Below, piece by piece: positions 22,524-33,807 of a stretch of DNA of 64,000 nt. Source of the stretch: Coturnix japonica (taxonomy: Eukaryota; Chordata; Aves; Galliformes; Phasianidae). The notes below the pieces were generated by a model. That model searched no databases. It worked only from the letters and a program-made list of their open reading frames with translations, and had not been told where the DNA came from. Both the position numbers and the translations under genes were made by a program. The stretch lies in the NCBI RefSeq assembly GCF_001577835.2, contig NC_029526.1, positions 1,457,510 to 1,521,509 on the forward strand, in the 5' to 3' direction. The stretch's first letter is position 1. Each line of letters begins with the position of its first letter.

Positions 22524-25500
22524 CTGCGGGGACACACGACAACGGGGTCACCACCAGCAAGGCATGGGTACATCACCACATGGCCCATGGGAAGAGGCTG
22601 AAGCCCGATGCCCACCACGGTTCCTCCAGGACGTGGCCATGTTAAAGCCCCCGGAGCCCTGTTTGTCCCCACACGTGTCCCGTTGTCCCCCTGCCACCCA
22701 CTGCAGGCACACGAATGGTGTGGGGCAGGACCCTGCTGCCCAGCCCTGTGAGCAGGACGGAAACCCGCAGACAACAAAGCACTTTGGAAAGTCCCCGGCC
22801 TTTGCCAGGAGCTCTGCTGTCAGGAAGGGAAAGGCAGAGCTATTCCCAGTCCTCAAGAAGTCCCCGTGGCCACTGCAGGAGCCTTGAAAACACTACGTGT
22901 CCTCATGGCAACAGCATCCACATGTCCCGTGCATGGTAGAGCCAATCCCTGAGTGCCAAAGACCCAGCTGCCACTTGGAGAGCATCGCCACATCTCCAGC
23001 CACCCCTGGATGCAGAAGCAGAGGGTCTGTGGCTCCTCCTGGGTGGGCTCCCCAGGGTGAGACGGAGCCCTGAGCCCACCCCAGCCGTCCCCACGCAGCA
23101 CGCACCTGCCCAGCCAACACAAAGCCATCCTCAGCACCGTGCAATGCCCCGTGTCCTCATTGCCCGCAGACACTGCATCAAAACCACCAGGAGCCAGCAG
23201 CTGCCACCACCAATGGCTCTGTGCAAACAGGGCTGGGATGCAGCAGGTCCACGTCCCACACTCTGTGCTCGGTCCGAGCCAAGCAGCTCCGTGGGTCTCG
23301 GTGTTGCCTTGGTCCCTTCAGTCACCAGGACAACCCTGCCCCAATTAAGCTCATTAGGAGGAGCTGTAATCCCTGCAGGGCCTGGGCAGATTACCCTCTG
23401 CAGGGCAGTTTAATCTGCTCCCCACTGAGCGAGTGAGGCCTGTGGCACAGGTGGGCTGAACTACAGAGAAAGCACCCAGCAGTGCTTGGCACACATGGAG
23501 CCCATCCTTCCCAACCCCAGGGGTATGGGGGGTATTCCAGGCTCTCCTTCAGCAGCAGGGAGCACACGGGTGGAAGATGCTGAGGTGGAGCAGTGGCAGG
23601 ATGGAGTGATGCTCAGTGAATCCCCCAATCCCTCGGGGGGTCCCTCACACTGGGACATGCATCTGACATCGAGCATCATGGCGAGCACTGCCAGGAGCGA
23701 TGGCACGGCATGGCCAGCTCCATATGTCATGGATATCCTGGGGACTGTGGCTTCATCCCAACCCAAAGCACCGTGACGCTGCACTTATCAGCTCCAGCCT
23801 CGTGTTGCCGTGTCCCCAGGGCCAGCAGCTCACTGAGGAGGGGAATGCCCTGTGAACCCCATCCCGCTCACAGCCTGCAGGGCTGCTTGGGGTGCTCAAG
23901 CTTGGCACACACGGGCACTGAGTGGCAGCAGGGTCTGTTCCTGGCACGCTCTGCTGGCGGAAGAGAAGCCCCAGCATGGTGCATTCCTGACATTACCGAG
24001 ATAAGAGTACCTGGTACACCACAGCACCAAGCCCGGGGCACGCTTAGAAGGGATAATGGCCACAGCTCCTCACCCGTGGGGCTCTGGAGCCCCTCACCAT
24101 GGGGCAGCCAGCACTGGGTGGGTCACCCACATGTCTGTGTCCCCGCCACCCCCCGAGCCCACGGCACATCCCTCCTGCTCCTCGTGGGTGGAGGTCTCAC
24201 AGGTCTCCAAGCAGCCCGAAGGTCCAGTCCCACAGCCCCACAGAGCCACAGCCCCACAGAGCCACAGCCCCTGCCCCTAATTACAGTGCTAACCAAGCCG
24301 CCTTCCGACAAAGCTATGCGCCTCACCGCCCTTCGATTGCGGAGCACCCGCAGCTCTCCCAGTCCTACAGCCTGTCCGTCCGTCCGTCCATCCCCACCGC
24401 TTGGTCCAGCAGCTGCAGGCAGTGCACTGGGGACACCCCGTCCCTCCCCTGGGCTCTCAGACCCGGCGGCCGCTCGTGTCCCCGTGCCCGGTGCTCCGCA
24501 GATGATTCCAATCCCAGGAATGCTGCTAGCAGCTTCCTTGGGCGCATGGAGGGGGCAGTCCGACCGGCTGGGTTGGTCCCGGCTGGTTTCTGTTCCTGAC
24601 ACTCAGACAGCAGCCTCAGGTCGCTCTTTCGGGTTTATCAACACGGCGGGAGGCTGAGACACCCCAAGAACCCGAACACAAACCGGCTCCTTGTGAGCCC
24701 CCAGATGCAGCCAGACACATCGCACCCAACGTCCAGCAAGCAACGCCCGCTGGGTGTCCCCTGGCACAATGGGGTGCACCTGGATCCCCCCACTGGGAGA
24801 ACTCGCCCTTGTTAGGAGGGCAAACCACGAGGGAGAACCTTTGGATCCTACAAACACAGGCGCTTGGCACCATTCCCTCCGCCCGAGCCGCTGTGTCCTT
24901 GTTTGCACAGCTGCATCCCCGCTGCACGCCCCGGCCCCCCGCCAGCCCCTTTCCGGCCCAGGACAGCACTTGGCCGTGTTCAATCCTCCTTCCTGCCCTG
25001 CTTCAGAGATGGGGGCATCCGGGGATCAGTGCAGGGCCTGGGAGCCGCCTCCACCCTGACCTCCTCTGCATTACGGCCCCTTCCCCTGCACCCCCCACCC
25101 ACCGTGCGCAGGGGATTGGGATGTGGATGTTGGGAGTGGGATGAGTCAGTTAGTGTGAACAACACAGCTCTCCAGCTGGGGAGAAGCCAAAGCCATTCGT
25201 GTTTGGGGTCACGGAGATGTGGACCCCATGCTGGGTGCCGGGACCCCACACTGGGCCATGGCACCCATGGTGCCGGTACCCACCCTCCTGTCCTGGAGTC
25301 GGCTCCTTGCACCAAAGTGGGAGGGCGGCAGGAAAGGGAAGGAGCTGCTAATGGGAAGAATTGGAGGAAGCGCTTATTTACCCCTTGGAGCGTCCCCGAG
25401 GAAGGGCAGGGCTGGGCTGGACACATAGGGGGACGGGGACGGAGCACGTCCCGGGGCACCCAGTGGATCTCAGAGGGGGGATGATGGCAGCCCCGAGGTG

Positions 25501-27840
25501 GCACCCAGGGAGGAGGCTGCCTTAAAGGGTGGTTCAAGCACGACCTGTTTTCTAGGGCATCTCTTGGGATGTGGCCGTGGAGGTGCCGCACCCAGCGGGA
25601 TGGGTCCCCTGGAGGAGGACAGGGCCCCAGAGTGGGGGAACCCACTGGGATCCCCACCTGTTTGGGTGGGGGGGGGCACCCTCTTCCCCAGACCCTATTG
25701 GTCCCAGTGGGGGTGGCAGAACCTCACAAAGGTCCCAGATGCCATCTTCTCTCCCAGGATGTTCATCCCCAGGCAGCTCAGCCCCAAACCCTGCTGGAGA
25801 GCTGCAGACAGGAAGAGCCAATACTTGACCCCCAGATACCCATCACAGCCCCACACCTCTGCCATCCCTTGGGTGTCAGACCCCCTGCCCCGTGCCCCTG
25901 GCTTTCCTCCCTTATGGCAAAGAGAATGAAATCCCTCACCCCCAAAACACCCCAAAAAGACCAACCGCAGTGCCCCGCCATCCTCAGGGTTCCCTCATCC
26001 CCCACCTCACCACCCGGGGTTCCCCACATTAAGAACACATGCATCCAGCACCGCATCACTGAGCTCACCAAGGGGATTCTGCTCTGGGGGACAGAGCACC
26101 CCAAGCCCCACAACCCAAACCCCAAACCGTGGCTGTGTTTGGTGTCAGGGAGCCTCCCAACAGTGACTTTATGGCTGTGGGGTCCCTGCTGGGCTCGGTA
26201 CCTTTCTGCTTCTCGTTCATGGCGGGGAGCGGAGCAGCCCAGCAGGCTCTCATGCTGGGGAGGGCTCGGTGCTGGCTGTCCCCTCCCACACTTCCCCTGC
26301 CCATGGGCTGACGGCACTCATGGGCCAGGGGAGGGAGGATGTCCGTCTGTCCAACTGTCCACCCCCTGTGCAGGGAAGGGGCCCCTTTGATAAGCACAGC
26401 ACAGAGCTCACGTCTCTGCTGTTTCTCTTCTAGGAGGCTTTTTACTTCAGTTGAGTTTTGAACCCTGCCTGGGCTGAGTTTCCCAGCCTGTGCTGTGGTT
26501 CTGTGCAGGCTGCTGGGAGCCATTCCCAATGGAAACCCAAGGGCACGGTGCTGGCACCTGGAACAGCACCGCGTTCCTCACACCCCATGGGAATCTGTCA
26601 TTAAAACCAGCGGGGCGTGAGGGTAACCCACGTGTTTCCACATCCCGAGGGGCCGGACGAGGTACAAGGACAGGGAAAAACCCTTTGCAAAGCAAGATAA
26701 GGGCAGCGTGAACCCACGGCCCAGTCCCTGCAAAGCCACGGGACCCCACGGCCCATCTGCAGCACAGATGTGAGCTCTGGGTCCTGCCCTTTGTCTGACC
26801 ATAGCCATGGCTCCCAAGGAGGAGGCTGGAGCAGCACGGCCCCATCCCGGCTGGGAAGGGCTGCCGTCAGCGCCGCAGGAAGAGACGCCTCCCTCCCGGC
26901 TCCCTTCCTGTTTGCTGCTGCTTTTACAGGGAGGTCAGGCAAGGTTCAGGATGAAGAGCAGCAGGGCAGAGCTGTTACAACCCCGAGATGCCATCGGTGC
27001 ACCCAGGCAGCATCACACTGTGCCATAAGGAGGTGGCACTGGGCACCCCCAGCACCAACCTGGGCACAGCATCCTGCTGCTCAGTGCACTGGTGACACCA
27101 TCAGGGAGCAGAGCCAGCTGCCCAGCACATTGACACAGCCCTTTTCCTTCATCCCCAATGGAACTGCTGAGCTCCCACTGCTGGCACTGCAGTGCTGACA
27201 TCCCGCTGGCTGCTGCCCCAAGCTGGTGCCCGGCACACGCCCAGGCAATGCGCCGGCAGCCCTGGCCCATGCCAGCTCGTTTGTCCTCATTAAAGCTTAA
27301 CGAGGGCTGCCTGCTGCTGGGCAGTGAGGGCATTGTGCAATGGGAGGATGCCCAAAGGGATGCGGGTATGGCATCCCATCCAGGTGATGTCCCATCTTAT
27401 ATGGCTGGTGTCCCCATCATCTGCTTCTCTGCTGGGTCTGAGCCTCCCAGTGCGTCCCAGTGGGGATGGACTGGTTGGAGCTGGATGCAGGATGAACACC
27501 CTACAGATCCCACATCCCAGAGGCGCTGAGCACTGGAGATGTCCCAGCACTGCTGTCCCCAGTGCCACTACATAGAGGCCACCTCCAAGGCCGCCATCTC
27601 CATGTCCACCTGCCCCTGGTGACAGCGGCACCAATCAGACAAAGGCGATGGAGGAGCTATTTCAGCCCCCCCAGGCAGCCCCAGGGAAGGGGCTGGGCAG
27701 GATCCCATGGCACCCGAAGGGGCGGGCACAGGGGGCACCTGGGAGGGGGCTGGAGGTGACAGTGCGGGTGACAAAGTCGTCCCCGTCGGGTTGGGCCGGA
27801 GCCCTCTCGTCACTTCCTTGCGCCGTCCCCACGCGGGGCA
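22524..27840. other. Upstream intron or intergenic DNA; no exon recognised
   Basis: About 5.3 kb of GC-rich unique sequence between the RIPOR1 ATG exon and the CpG-rich zone near 28 kb. Open frames reach 315 codons on the plus strand (about 23.7-24.7 kb), but their translations are low-complexity Pro/Ser/Arg and look like chance frames in GC-rich DNA. A short tandem 'acagagccacagcccc' repeat lies near 24,230-24,275. AGRP, which lies upstream of RIPOR1 in human, was looked for by its Cys-rich C-terminus and not seen. Confidence 0.55.
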
Positions 27841-27865
27841 GAAATAGCACAGATATAAGCGGCGG

Positions 27866-27875
27866 CCCTATAAAT
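27866..27875. promoter_or_regulatory. Perfect MEF2-type / TATA-like site
   Basis: CTATAAATAG, ten bases inside 'ccctataaatagccc', fits the MEF2 consensus exactly on both strands and also reads as a TATA box on the plus strand. A second TA-rich motif, 'agatataagc', lies about 20 bases upstream, and an E-box-like CACCTG about 130 bases upstream. The coordinate may be off by a few bases. No gene that it could serve is evident other than RIPOR1. Confidence 0.45.
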
Positions 27876-27999
27876 AGCCCTAAGAGCAGGGCCTGGGGCC
27901 GGCCGGTGGGAGCGGCCCTACAGCCCCGCAAAGCAGAGGCCCCGCAGCCCCCAAACCACAGCCAGTGCCATCACAGCCCCCGCCCTACATGGGGGTCCC

Positions 28000-28800
28000 T
28001 GGGGGCACCCTAAAGCAGCCCAGCTCCACGCGTCACCCCCGGCCCCGCTCGGCCCCGCCGGCCCCATGCGGGGACACGGCAGAGCCCCGATCCGGTCACT
28101 ATGGCCGGGATAAGGGGTGAAGCCGCCCGCTCCGCTTGGGGGTGCCCTAAATGGATCCGGATCAGGGCCAGGGCGCAGTGGGGAAGGGGTTAACGGCACT
28201 CCGCTTCCCAAAGGATTCCTTGGCAGGGCCGGGAGACAGGAGGATGGGGCCGGCAACAAAGCCAGATCTGTCTCATTAATTCCTCCGAGCATTCCTCCCT
28301 CCGCAGCGAGGAGGAGGACGAGGCGGCAGCCCCCAGACATGGCCGTCTCCTCCCGTCCCCACGGGGCACGACGGGATCTCGGCCCCCTCCGCCCGAGCTC
28401 CGCTGTCACCGGGGGTCGCCGCGTCCCCGAGGCGTCCCCCCCCCACCCCCCCTCTGTCCGGATAAGGGGATAAAGAGCCCCAACGTCGCCCCCGGCCGCT
28501 CCCCAAAGGGTGACCCCAGCGCGGAGCCCCCGCCGCGGTGACAGCGGCCGAGCCCGGCGGCACTCACATGTCCCGGGAGCGGCGGGCGACGGGAGCGGGC
28601 CTGGCTGGGAGCATCGCCTTTGTTCCTCTCCCATGGACGGGGAGCAGGCAGGGACGGCTCAGAGCCGCTTGGCAGCGCCCACCCCGGCCACTCTCCATGG
28701 AAACCAGAGAGCCATGTGATTTAGGCAGGAAACCACGGCACGGCCGGCGCCAATGGCGGAGCCGGCAAGCGCCTCCCCTCCGGACATCCCTCGGGAACCG
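28000..28800. promoter_or_regulatory. CpG-rich region, candidate upstream RIPOR1 promoter
   Basis: CpG and GC density rise sharply between about 28.0 and 28.8 kb compared with both flanks. A minus-strand donor (GTGAGTG) at 28,561-28,567 would splice a non-coding exon toward the RIPOR1 ATG exon, whose acceptor at 22,524 demands such a partner. No transcript evidence is available, so the link is inferred from strand, splice signals and absence of any other gene between. Confidence 0.5.
28568..28700 (-). other. RIPOR1: Candidate non-coding first exon of RIPOR1
   Basis: GC-rich minus-strand stretch ending in 'gggacat' then GTGAGTG. It would leave a 6 kb first intron to the acceptor at 22,524. 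The 5' limit is arbitrary. Confidence 0.4.
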
Positions 28801-29042
28801 ACACCGACACACTGCGACAGTCACACCGACATCACATCACACCGCCCGGCCCCGTGCTGGGCAATAGAAGGGAGGCGAAGGGCCGTGGCTGAGCTTGGTC
28901 GGTGGTGCAGACCCAAAGACTCCAGCGCCCACTGGGTGACACCCCGTGCCCTGAATGCTGTCCCCTATGTGGAGCTCTGGGGATGTTAGGGAGGACATTG
29001 CCCATGTTCAGTGCCAGGAATAGCAAGTGGGAGACCCAAACC

Positions 29043-29170
29043 CCAACCAGCCCTAACCCTAACCCTAAGTGCCAACCCTACCACTAACCCTAATCAACCC
29101 TAACCCCAAGTCCCAACCCTACCCCTAACCCTAACCAACCCTAACCCTAACCCCAACCCCAACCTTAACT
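29043..29170 (+). repeat. Interstitial telomere-like repeat (CCCTAA)n, degenerate
   Basis: About 125 bp made of 'accctaaccctaaccctaag' type arrays with interspersed 'aaccccaagtcccaacc' variants. The C-rich strand is on plus. It is too degenerate to be a functional chromosome end and is embedded in ordinary sequence on both sides. Confidence 0.9.
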
Positions 29171-29544
29171 CTTTCTTGTTGCTCTCCCCCCTGTCCTAGA
29201 TCACACTGAACTGACCCAGTTTTAATTGGGACTGATGGCTTTCTGGCCCCGGAGAGACAGCAGCACTGCAAGGACAAGACGGCACAGAGCTTCAGAGATG
29301 TAATAACCCTAATTAGCTGATTGGCACACCTTGTATCTAAGCAGAGCAGGGCAATATCAGTGACAAGGAAAGTGCTGTGCCAAGGACACCCTGCGAGGAG
29401 CCGGGTGTCCCAGTGCTATGGCCGGCCCTGTTACCTGGAGGTGAACATAGAGGAGAGGACAGCAAGTCCCTTGGGTAGCAAGGAGAAGGCAAACCTATGG
29501 GCAGACATGGAGGGAACTGGAGAGCAGCATGGGGATCAATCAGC

Positions 29545-29700
29545 CCAGGGATGGTCAGTGGGGTGTATGGGTGGTCAGTGGGTGTATGGATGGTCAGTGG
29601 GTGAATGGACGGTTAGTAGGCTGTATGGATGGTCAGTGGGGTGTATGGATGGTCAGTGGGGTGTATGGACGGTTAGTAGGATGGGTGGATGGTCTGTGTC
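29545..29700 (+). repeat. Minisatellite, unit about 20 bp
   Basis: Around seven to eight units of 'gtgtatggatggtcagtggg' with variants 'ggacggttagtagg'. Non-coding. Confidence 0.85.
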
Positions 29701-29799
29701 CAGTTGTCTCCATGTCTCTAGGCTGTGGAGCAGCAACTGACCCAAGTCTGGATAACAAACAGCACAGCTCACCCCAGTGCAGGAGATCCCCAGCTCCAA

Positions 29800-30130
29800 C
29801 TATGCGCACTGATCACATCCCATGGTGCCATATCTCCACTGTTCTTGGACACCTCTAGGGATGGTGACTGCTTCACTTCCCTGGGCAGCTGTGCCAGTGC
29901 CTCACTGCTCGTTGGAGAAGAAATTATTTCCAGTACCCAACCTGAGCATCCTCTGGAGCAACTCAAAGCCATCACCTCCTAACAGGGGTCGCAGAGCCAT
30001 GAGCTCTCCCCTCAGCTCCTCTTCTCCACACTGACCCACCCCATTCCCTCAGCTGCTCCCACAGCACTGTGCTCAGACCCCTCACTGCTCCTTCCCCTTC
30101 TCTGGATGCCCTGGATGTCAGGTCTCGAGC
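29800..30130 (-). mobile_element. CR1 LINE 3' fragment
   Basis: Reads as a reversed CR1 3' region: 'ggacacctctagggatggtg', 'cttccctgggcagctgtgcc', then 'ctcccctcagctcctcttc'. It is 5'-truncated and lacks the terminal repeats. Confidence 0.8.
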
Positions 30131-33100
30131 CACGTCCTCTCCCCTTGCAGCAGAAGGCACGAGGCCAAGGCTTGGCTCCATGCCTCCCTCCATGTACACC
30201 CTGCAGCGCTGCATTGTCGGCATTCCTGCTCCCTGCTGGAGCGATGCAGGACGGAGCCTCCAGCCCCCCAAACCTCACAGCCACGACTTCACCCTCAGTG
30301 TCCCACAGCACAATGCCACACACTGCTGCAGCTTTCCCAGGACCCCAGGTTGCAAAGCAGAGGAGAAGGACCTGGGAAGGAGTTAACGGAGGACGGAGGT
30401 TGACTCACAGCTCTGAGCTCTGCTGGAAACCTGGCCAGCTCAGGCAGACTGCAAGCTGGCACCCATGGCACGGCTCTGCAGCAGAGCTGCCCTCCCCTCT
30501 CCCATTTCTCTGCCCCACGAGGATGGCAAGAAGCATCCCCAGCCTGGATGAAGGGGATGGATGCAATGCTGGGTCTGTGTCGTCAACCCTGCGCCGTAGG
30601 AAACATCTCACGCCCCGCAGTAATCACTCTAAAAGTATTTGTGATTCACAGGATTCCTGCAGCCCCTGCGGGCCTGTCCCACGCGGCAGGAAGGCTGAGC
30701 TCATGGCCGAGCTGCACGCGGCTCAGAGCGGGGTTGGCACCAATAGGTTCAACTCATGGCACTGGGCAGACCCCGGGCATGACCGAGGTGGCCCCCAGGG
30801 ATGGGTCAAAGCTCCCTCCTACAGCAAATAATCACTGCCCTCCAGATGGAATAACAACAAAAGCACTGGGACATGGGTCAAGGAAATGAGAAAGGGTGAG
30901 CAAGCTGCAGGGCAATAGGAAGCAGCTGTAACCATCTCCTGTCCCTGCTGGACTGGCGCTCCACCCGCAGCAAGGCACATACAAATGCTGTTTCCTATTG
31001 TTTTGATGTGCATGAGAGGGTACCGTGGAGCAAGGAGGTCTCTTAGGGACCCCAGCATGCAGTGGGGACAGGCATCAGGTGGGGTGATGGTGGGGAGGAC
31101 GCCAGCTCCTTCTGCTGGAGTCAGGGCAGAGCTGCCCACCTCACCTTGGCACACCAAAGTATGGGGACAGAGGTTGGAGCTTGTAGTCATGCTCTGCCCT
31201 CCCGCTGCCCTCAGCTTTTGCTTCCCTATGTATCCCCCTCCTGCTTGGAAGAAGCCTTTGTCCCCTCATTCTCCATGACCCCAGTCAGGAGGAGAAGCCT
31301 CCAAGCACCTCCTTGAGTCCCCCCCATCTGAGCCCTCCTCTCCATGCCTGGGGCTGAGACACAACACCAACCAGCACGTCGGAGCCGTTGGGAACAAGCG
31401 ATGTTCCTGCATGGCATGTGGCCCCGACAGTGCTGGCTTTGCTTTAAAGAGTAACTTTATCCTGTAATAACAAACAGGAGGAGCCAAGCTCCTCCCCAGC
31501 ACTGCTTCCTTGGCTCCAAGGAGGGGGACAGTGAAGAGAAAGCTGATCTGAGCTGCCAAAGTTTGCTGCTGGCGGGGCCAAGGATGCGGCAGGGGATGCT
31601 CAGTGGGAACGACCCCTCCAGCCCTGCTGCAGGGCTGAACACAGCACGCCCCAGCTCTGGGTGGCTGGATCTCCTCCACCATCCCCACAGCCCCCAGTAC
31701 ATGGATGGGGCACCTCCAGTTGGAAGATCTAACCTGACACGTGCCCAAGCCTAAGCGTGTCCCCCATAAAGCCAATGGGACCTGCCTAAGTTTCTCCCTG
31801 CCCAACACACTGGGGAGACTCCTTCCCAGGGAAACAGGGGAGTCCCCATGCCCAGAGGTGTCCAAGGACCATGGAGTTGTGGCACTGAGGGCTGTGGTCT
31901 GTAGGCATGGTGGGGTGGTTTGAGAGGAAGCTCCGGGCAGGATCAGTCCAACTTACAGTGAGCAGAGACAGCAAGGAGGGAACCATGGATACCTCCAAAG
32001 CACAACAAGCCCAGCATCCTCTGTCACCATGGGGACGTGCCAGGAAGGAACCCTTGGGGCACAGCATGGCTGGGGAAGATGCTGGTCCCCAGGAGGGCAA
32101 AGGCAGCACTGAGCTCTCAGCACAGGCTGACAGGGCAGGGAGCAGCAGGGCAGGAAGCAGTGGGGCTAACAATAACACAAAGGAGGGGGATGCTGGTGGG
32201 ACTGGGGGACCAAATAGCAGCCAGTAGCCCCAGCCCCATGGCTGCGGTGTATGGGAGGAAGCCTTGGCTCATTATCTGCCTGGGCCAGTGTGTGCTTCCT
32301 GCCCAGCTGTGTTTCTCCCACAGCCAGCACCCTCCTCTATGGCAGATCCCCATGTGGCAGGGCTGGGAGCAGCCACTGGGACCGCGGTGTCACGGGTGTC
32401 CCCGCGGTGAGCGCCCTGCTGCTCTGTCCCATGGGAGAGGAGGGAGATGCGGACTCACTCAGGTCCCGTCTGAGGTCCCAGCACTTCTTGCTTATCGCTC
32501 CAGCGATGCTCTGGAGCTCCCACACCGGCCGTGCTGTCCGTGTCCTCACCAGCTGCTTTCTGACCCTCCTCCTGCTGCCGCTCCACCTCCCAGCGCTGAG
32601 GCCGGCAGGTCACACCGTGGAGCAGCCCCATGCCACCCCCACTCCCTTCTTTCACTCCTCTCCTCCTGGAGCAGCATCGTCATCCATGGGGCTTTTGGCC
32701 CCACCTGATGCAGAACCTGCCCTCAGGTCCCCATCCCAGCAATCAGCTGTTCCCGGGTGAGCAGAGAGGCAATGGGTGCCACCCTGCACCGTCACAGCGA
32801 GCAGGGGGAGTGGGGGGCTCTGACACTGCCCAGAGCTGGGAGATAAGGCTGACACAAAGGGCAAAGGCAGCGAAAGGGAGTGAGCAAGGCAGGAAACATC
32901 GGGCTGGGGAGGAAGCGTGGAGATAATCAGCTGCGTGAGCACAAACACCCGGAACTTGTGCAAAGGAAGAGCCGGCACCGCTTGGCAAAAGCATTGGAGC
33001 AGGGAGACCTCACCCCTCACCCAGCCTTCCTGAGCATACAGTACTGAGGGTCTCCCTTTACACCCAGGGATACTCCCAGCACCCCTCAGCTTTATAGGGG

Positions 33101-33660
33101 CAGCTTGTTTGTCTTCTCAGCCTGCCTGGGGACCCCAAGAAGGATGGATAAGCTCACAAGCCCTGGCAGCTCTCCGACCCGCAGCCATGGGAAGCTGACC
33201 CAGGCTGGGACACAGGTGCTCCCTGCTGTGCCTTTTCCTGCCCTCTCCAAAGTCTGGGCTGCTAAATGTCACTGGCTTGGGAGCACCCGGAGCTGAAAAT
33301 ACTCACTGATGTGACTCAGTGGGCTGCTGGGGTCAGGGCTGGTTGGAGGTCTCTAAAGCACAGCAGGACCAAGCCATGGTCCCAGCAAGGCCATCTATCC
33401 CAGTGCTCAGCCAGATTGCAGAAAGGAGCCTGGTCAAGGGAGACTGGTTGGGAAATGAGGGGCTTCAGGGGCTGGATTTCCCATTCCCAAGGGTACTGTG
33501 CCCAGTTACAGCTCAAAATTGGGAATGGCTTGGGGTCACCAAATGGGCTGTGGCACTGCTGGATATCTCAGCCCCAGTGCTGCTCACACAGACACTGCAC
33601 CCAGCACAAAGTCCCACCAAGAGATTCATGGCAGCTGGGAAAAGCATTAATTGACCATTG
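30130..33660. other. Intergenic between RIPOR1 promoter zone and SDR cluster
   Basis: About 3.5 kb with no recognised exon, RNA gene or promoter. A short plus-strand CR1 piece lies at about 31,845-31,940. Frames up to 241 codons exist, but their translations are compositionally biased and share nothing with known families. Confidence 0.55.
31845..31940 (+). mobile_element. CR1 LINE fragment
   Basis: 'gtgtccaaggaccatggag', 'ttgtggcactgagggctg' and 'tggtctgtaggcatggtgg' follow CR1 order. Short, internal to the 3' region. Confidence 0.65.
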
Positions 33661-33662
33661 TG

Positions 33663-33668
33663 TTTATT
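33663..33668 (-). terminator. Poly(A) signal of SDR copy E
   Basis: AATAAA on the minus strand, 140 nt downstream of the TGA of copy E. Confidence 0.6.
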
Positions 33669-33807
33669 AACCATTCAGATGCAGGGACCACAGTTTGCCC
33701 TGCACAGCCAGTGGCAGTGTCCTGGGTAGGTTACTTGCATGCCACACTGTGATGAGCATCCTGGGGTCTCAGGGTACCCCTGGCACTGTGTGGTCCCTCA
33801 CAGGGGC

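Noticed and set aside
23710-24657. 315-codon plus-strand frame
   Set aside because: Low-complexity translation without a family signature, no splice context, and overlapping frames on the other strand. Taken as chance in GC-rich DNA.
22524-33660. AGRP, expected upstream of RIPOR1 from human gene order
   Set aside because: I searched the translations for its Cys-rich C-terminus and found nothing similar; gene order here differs from human.
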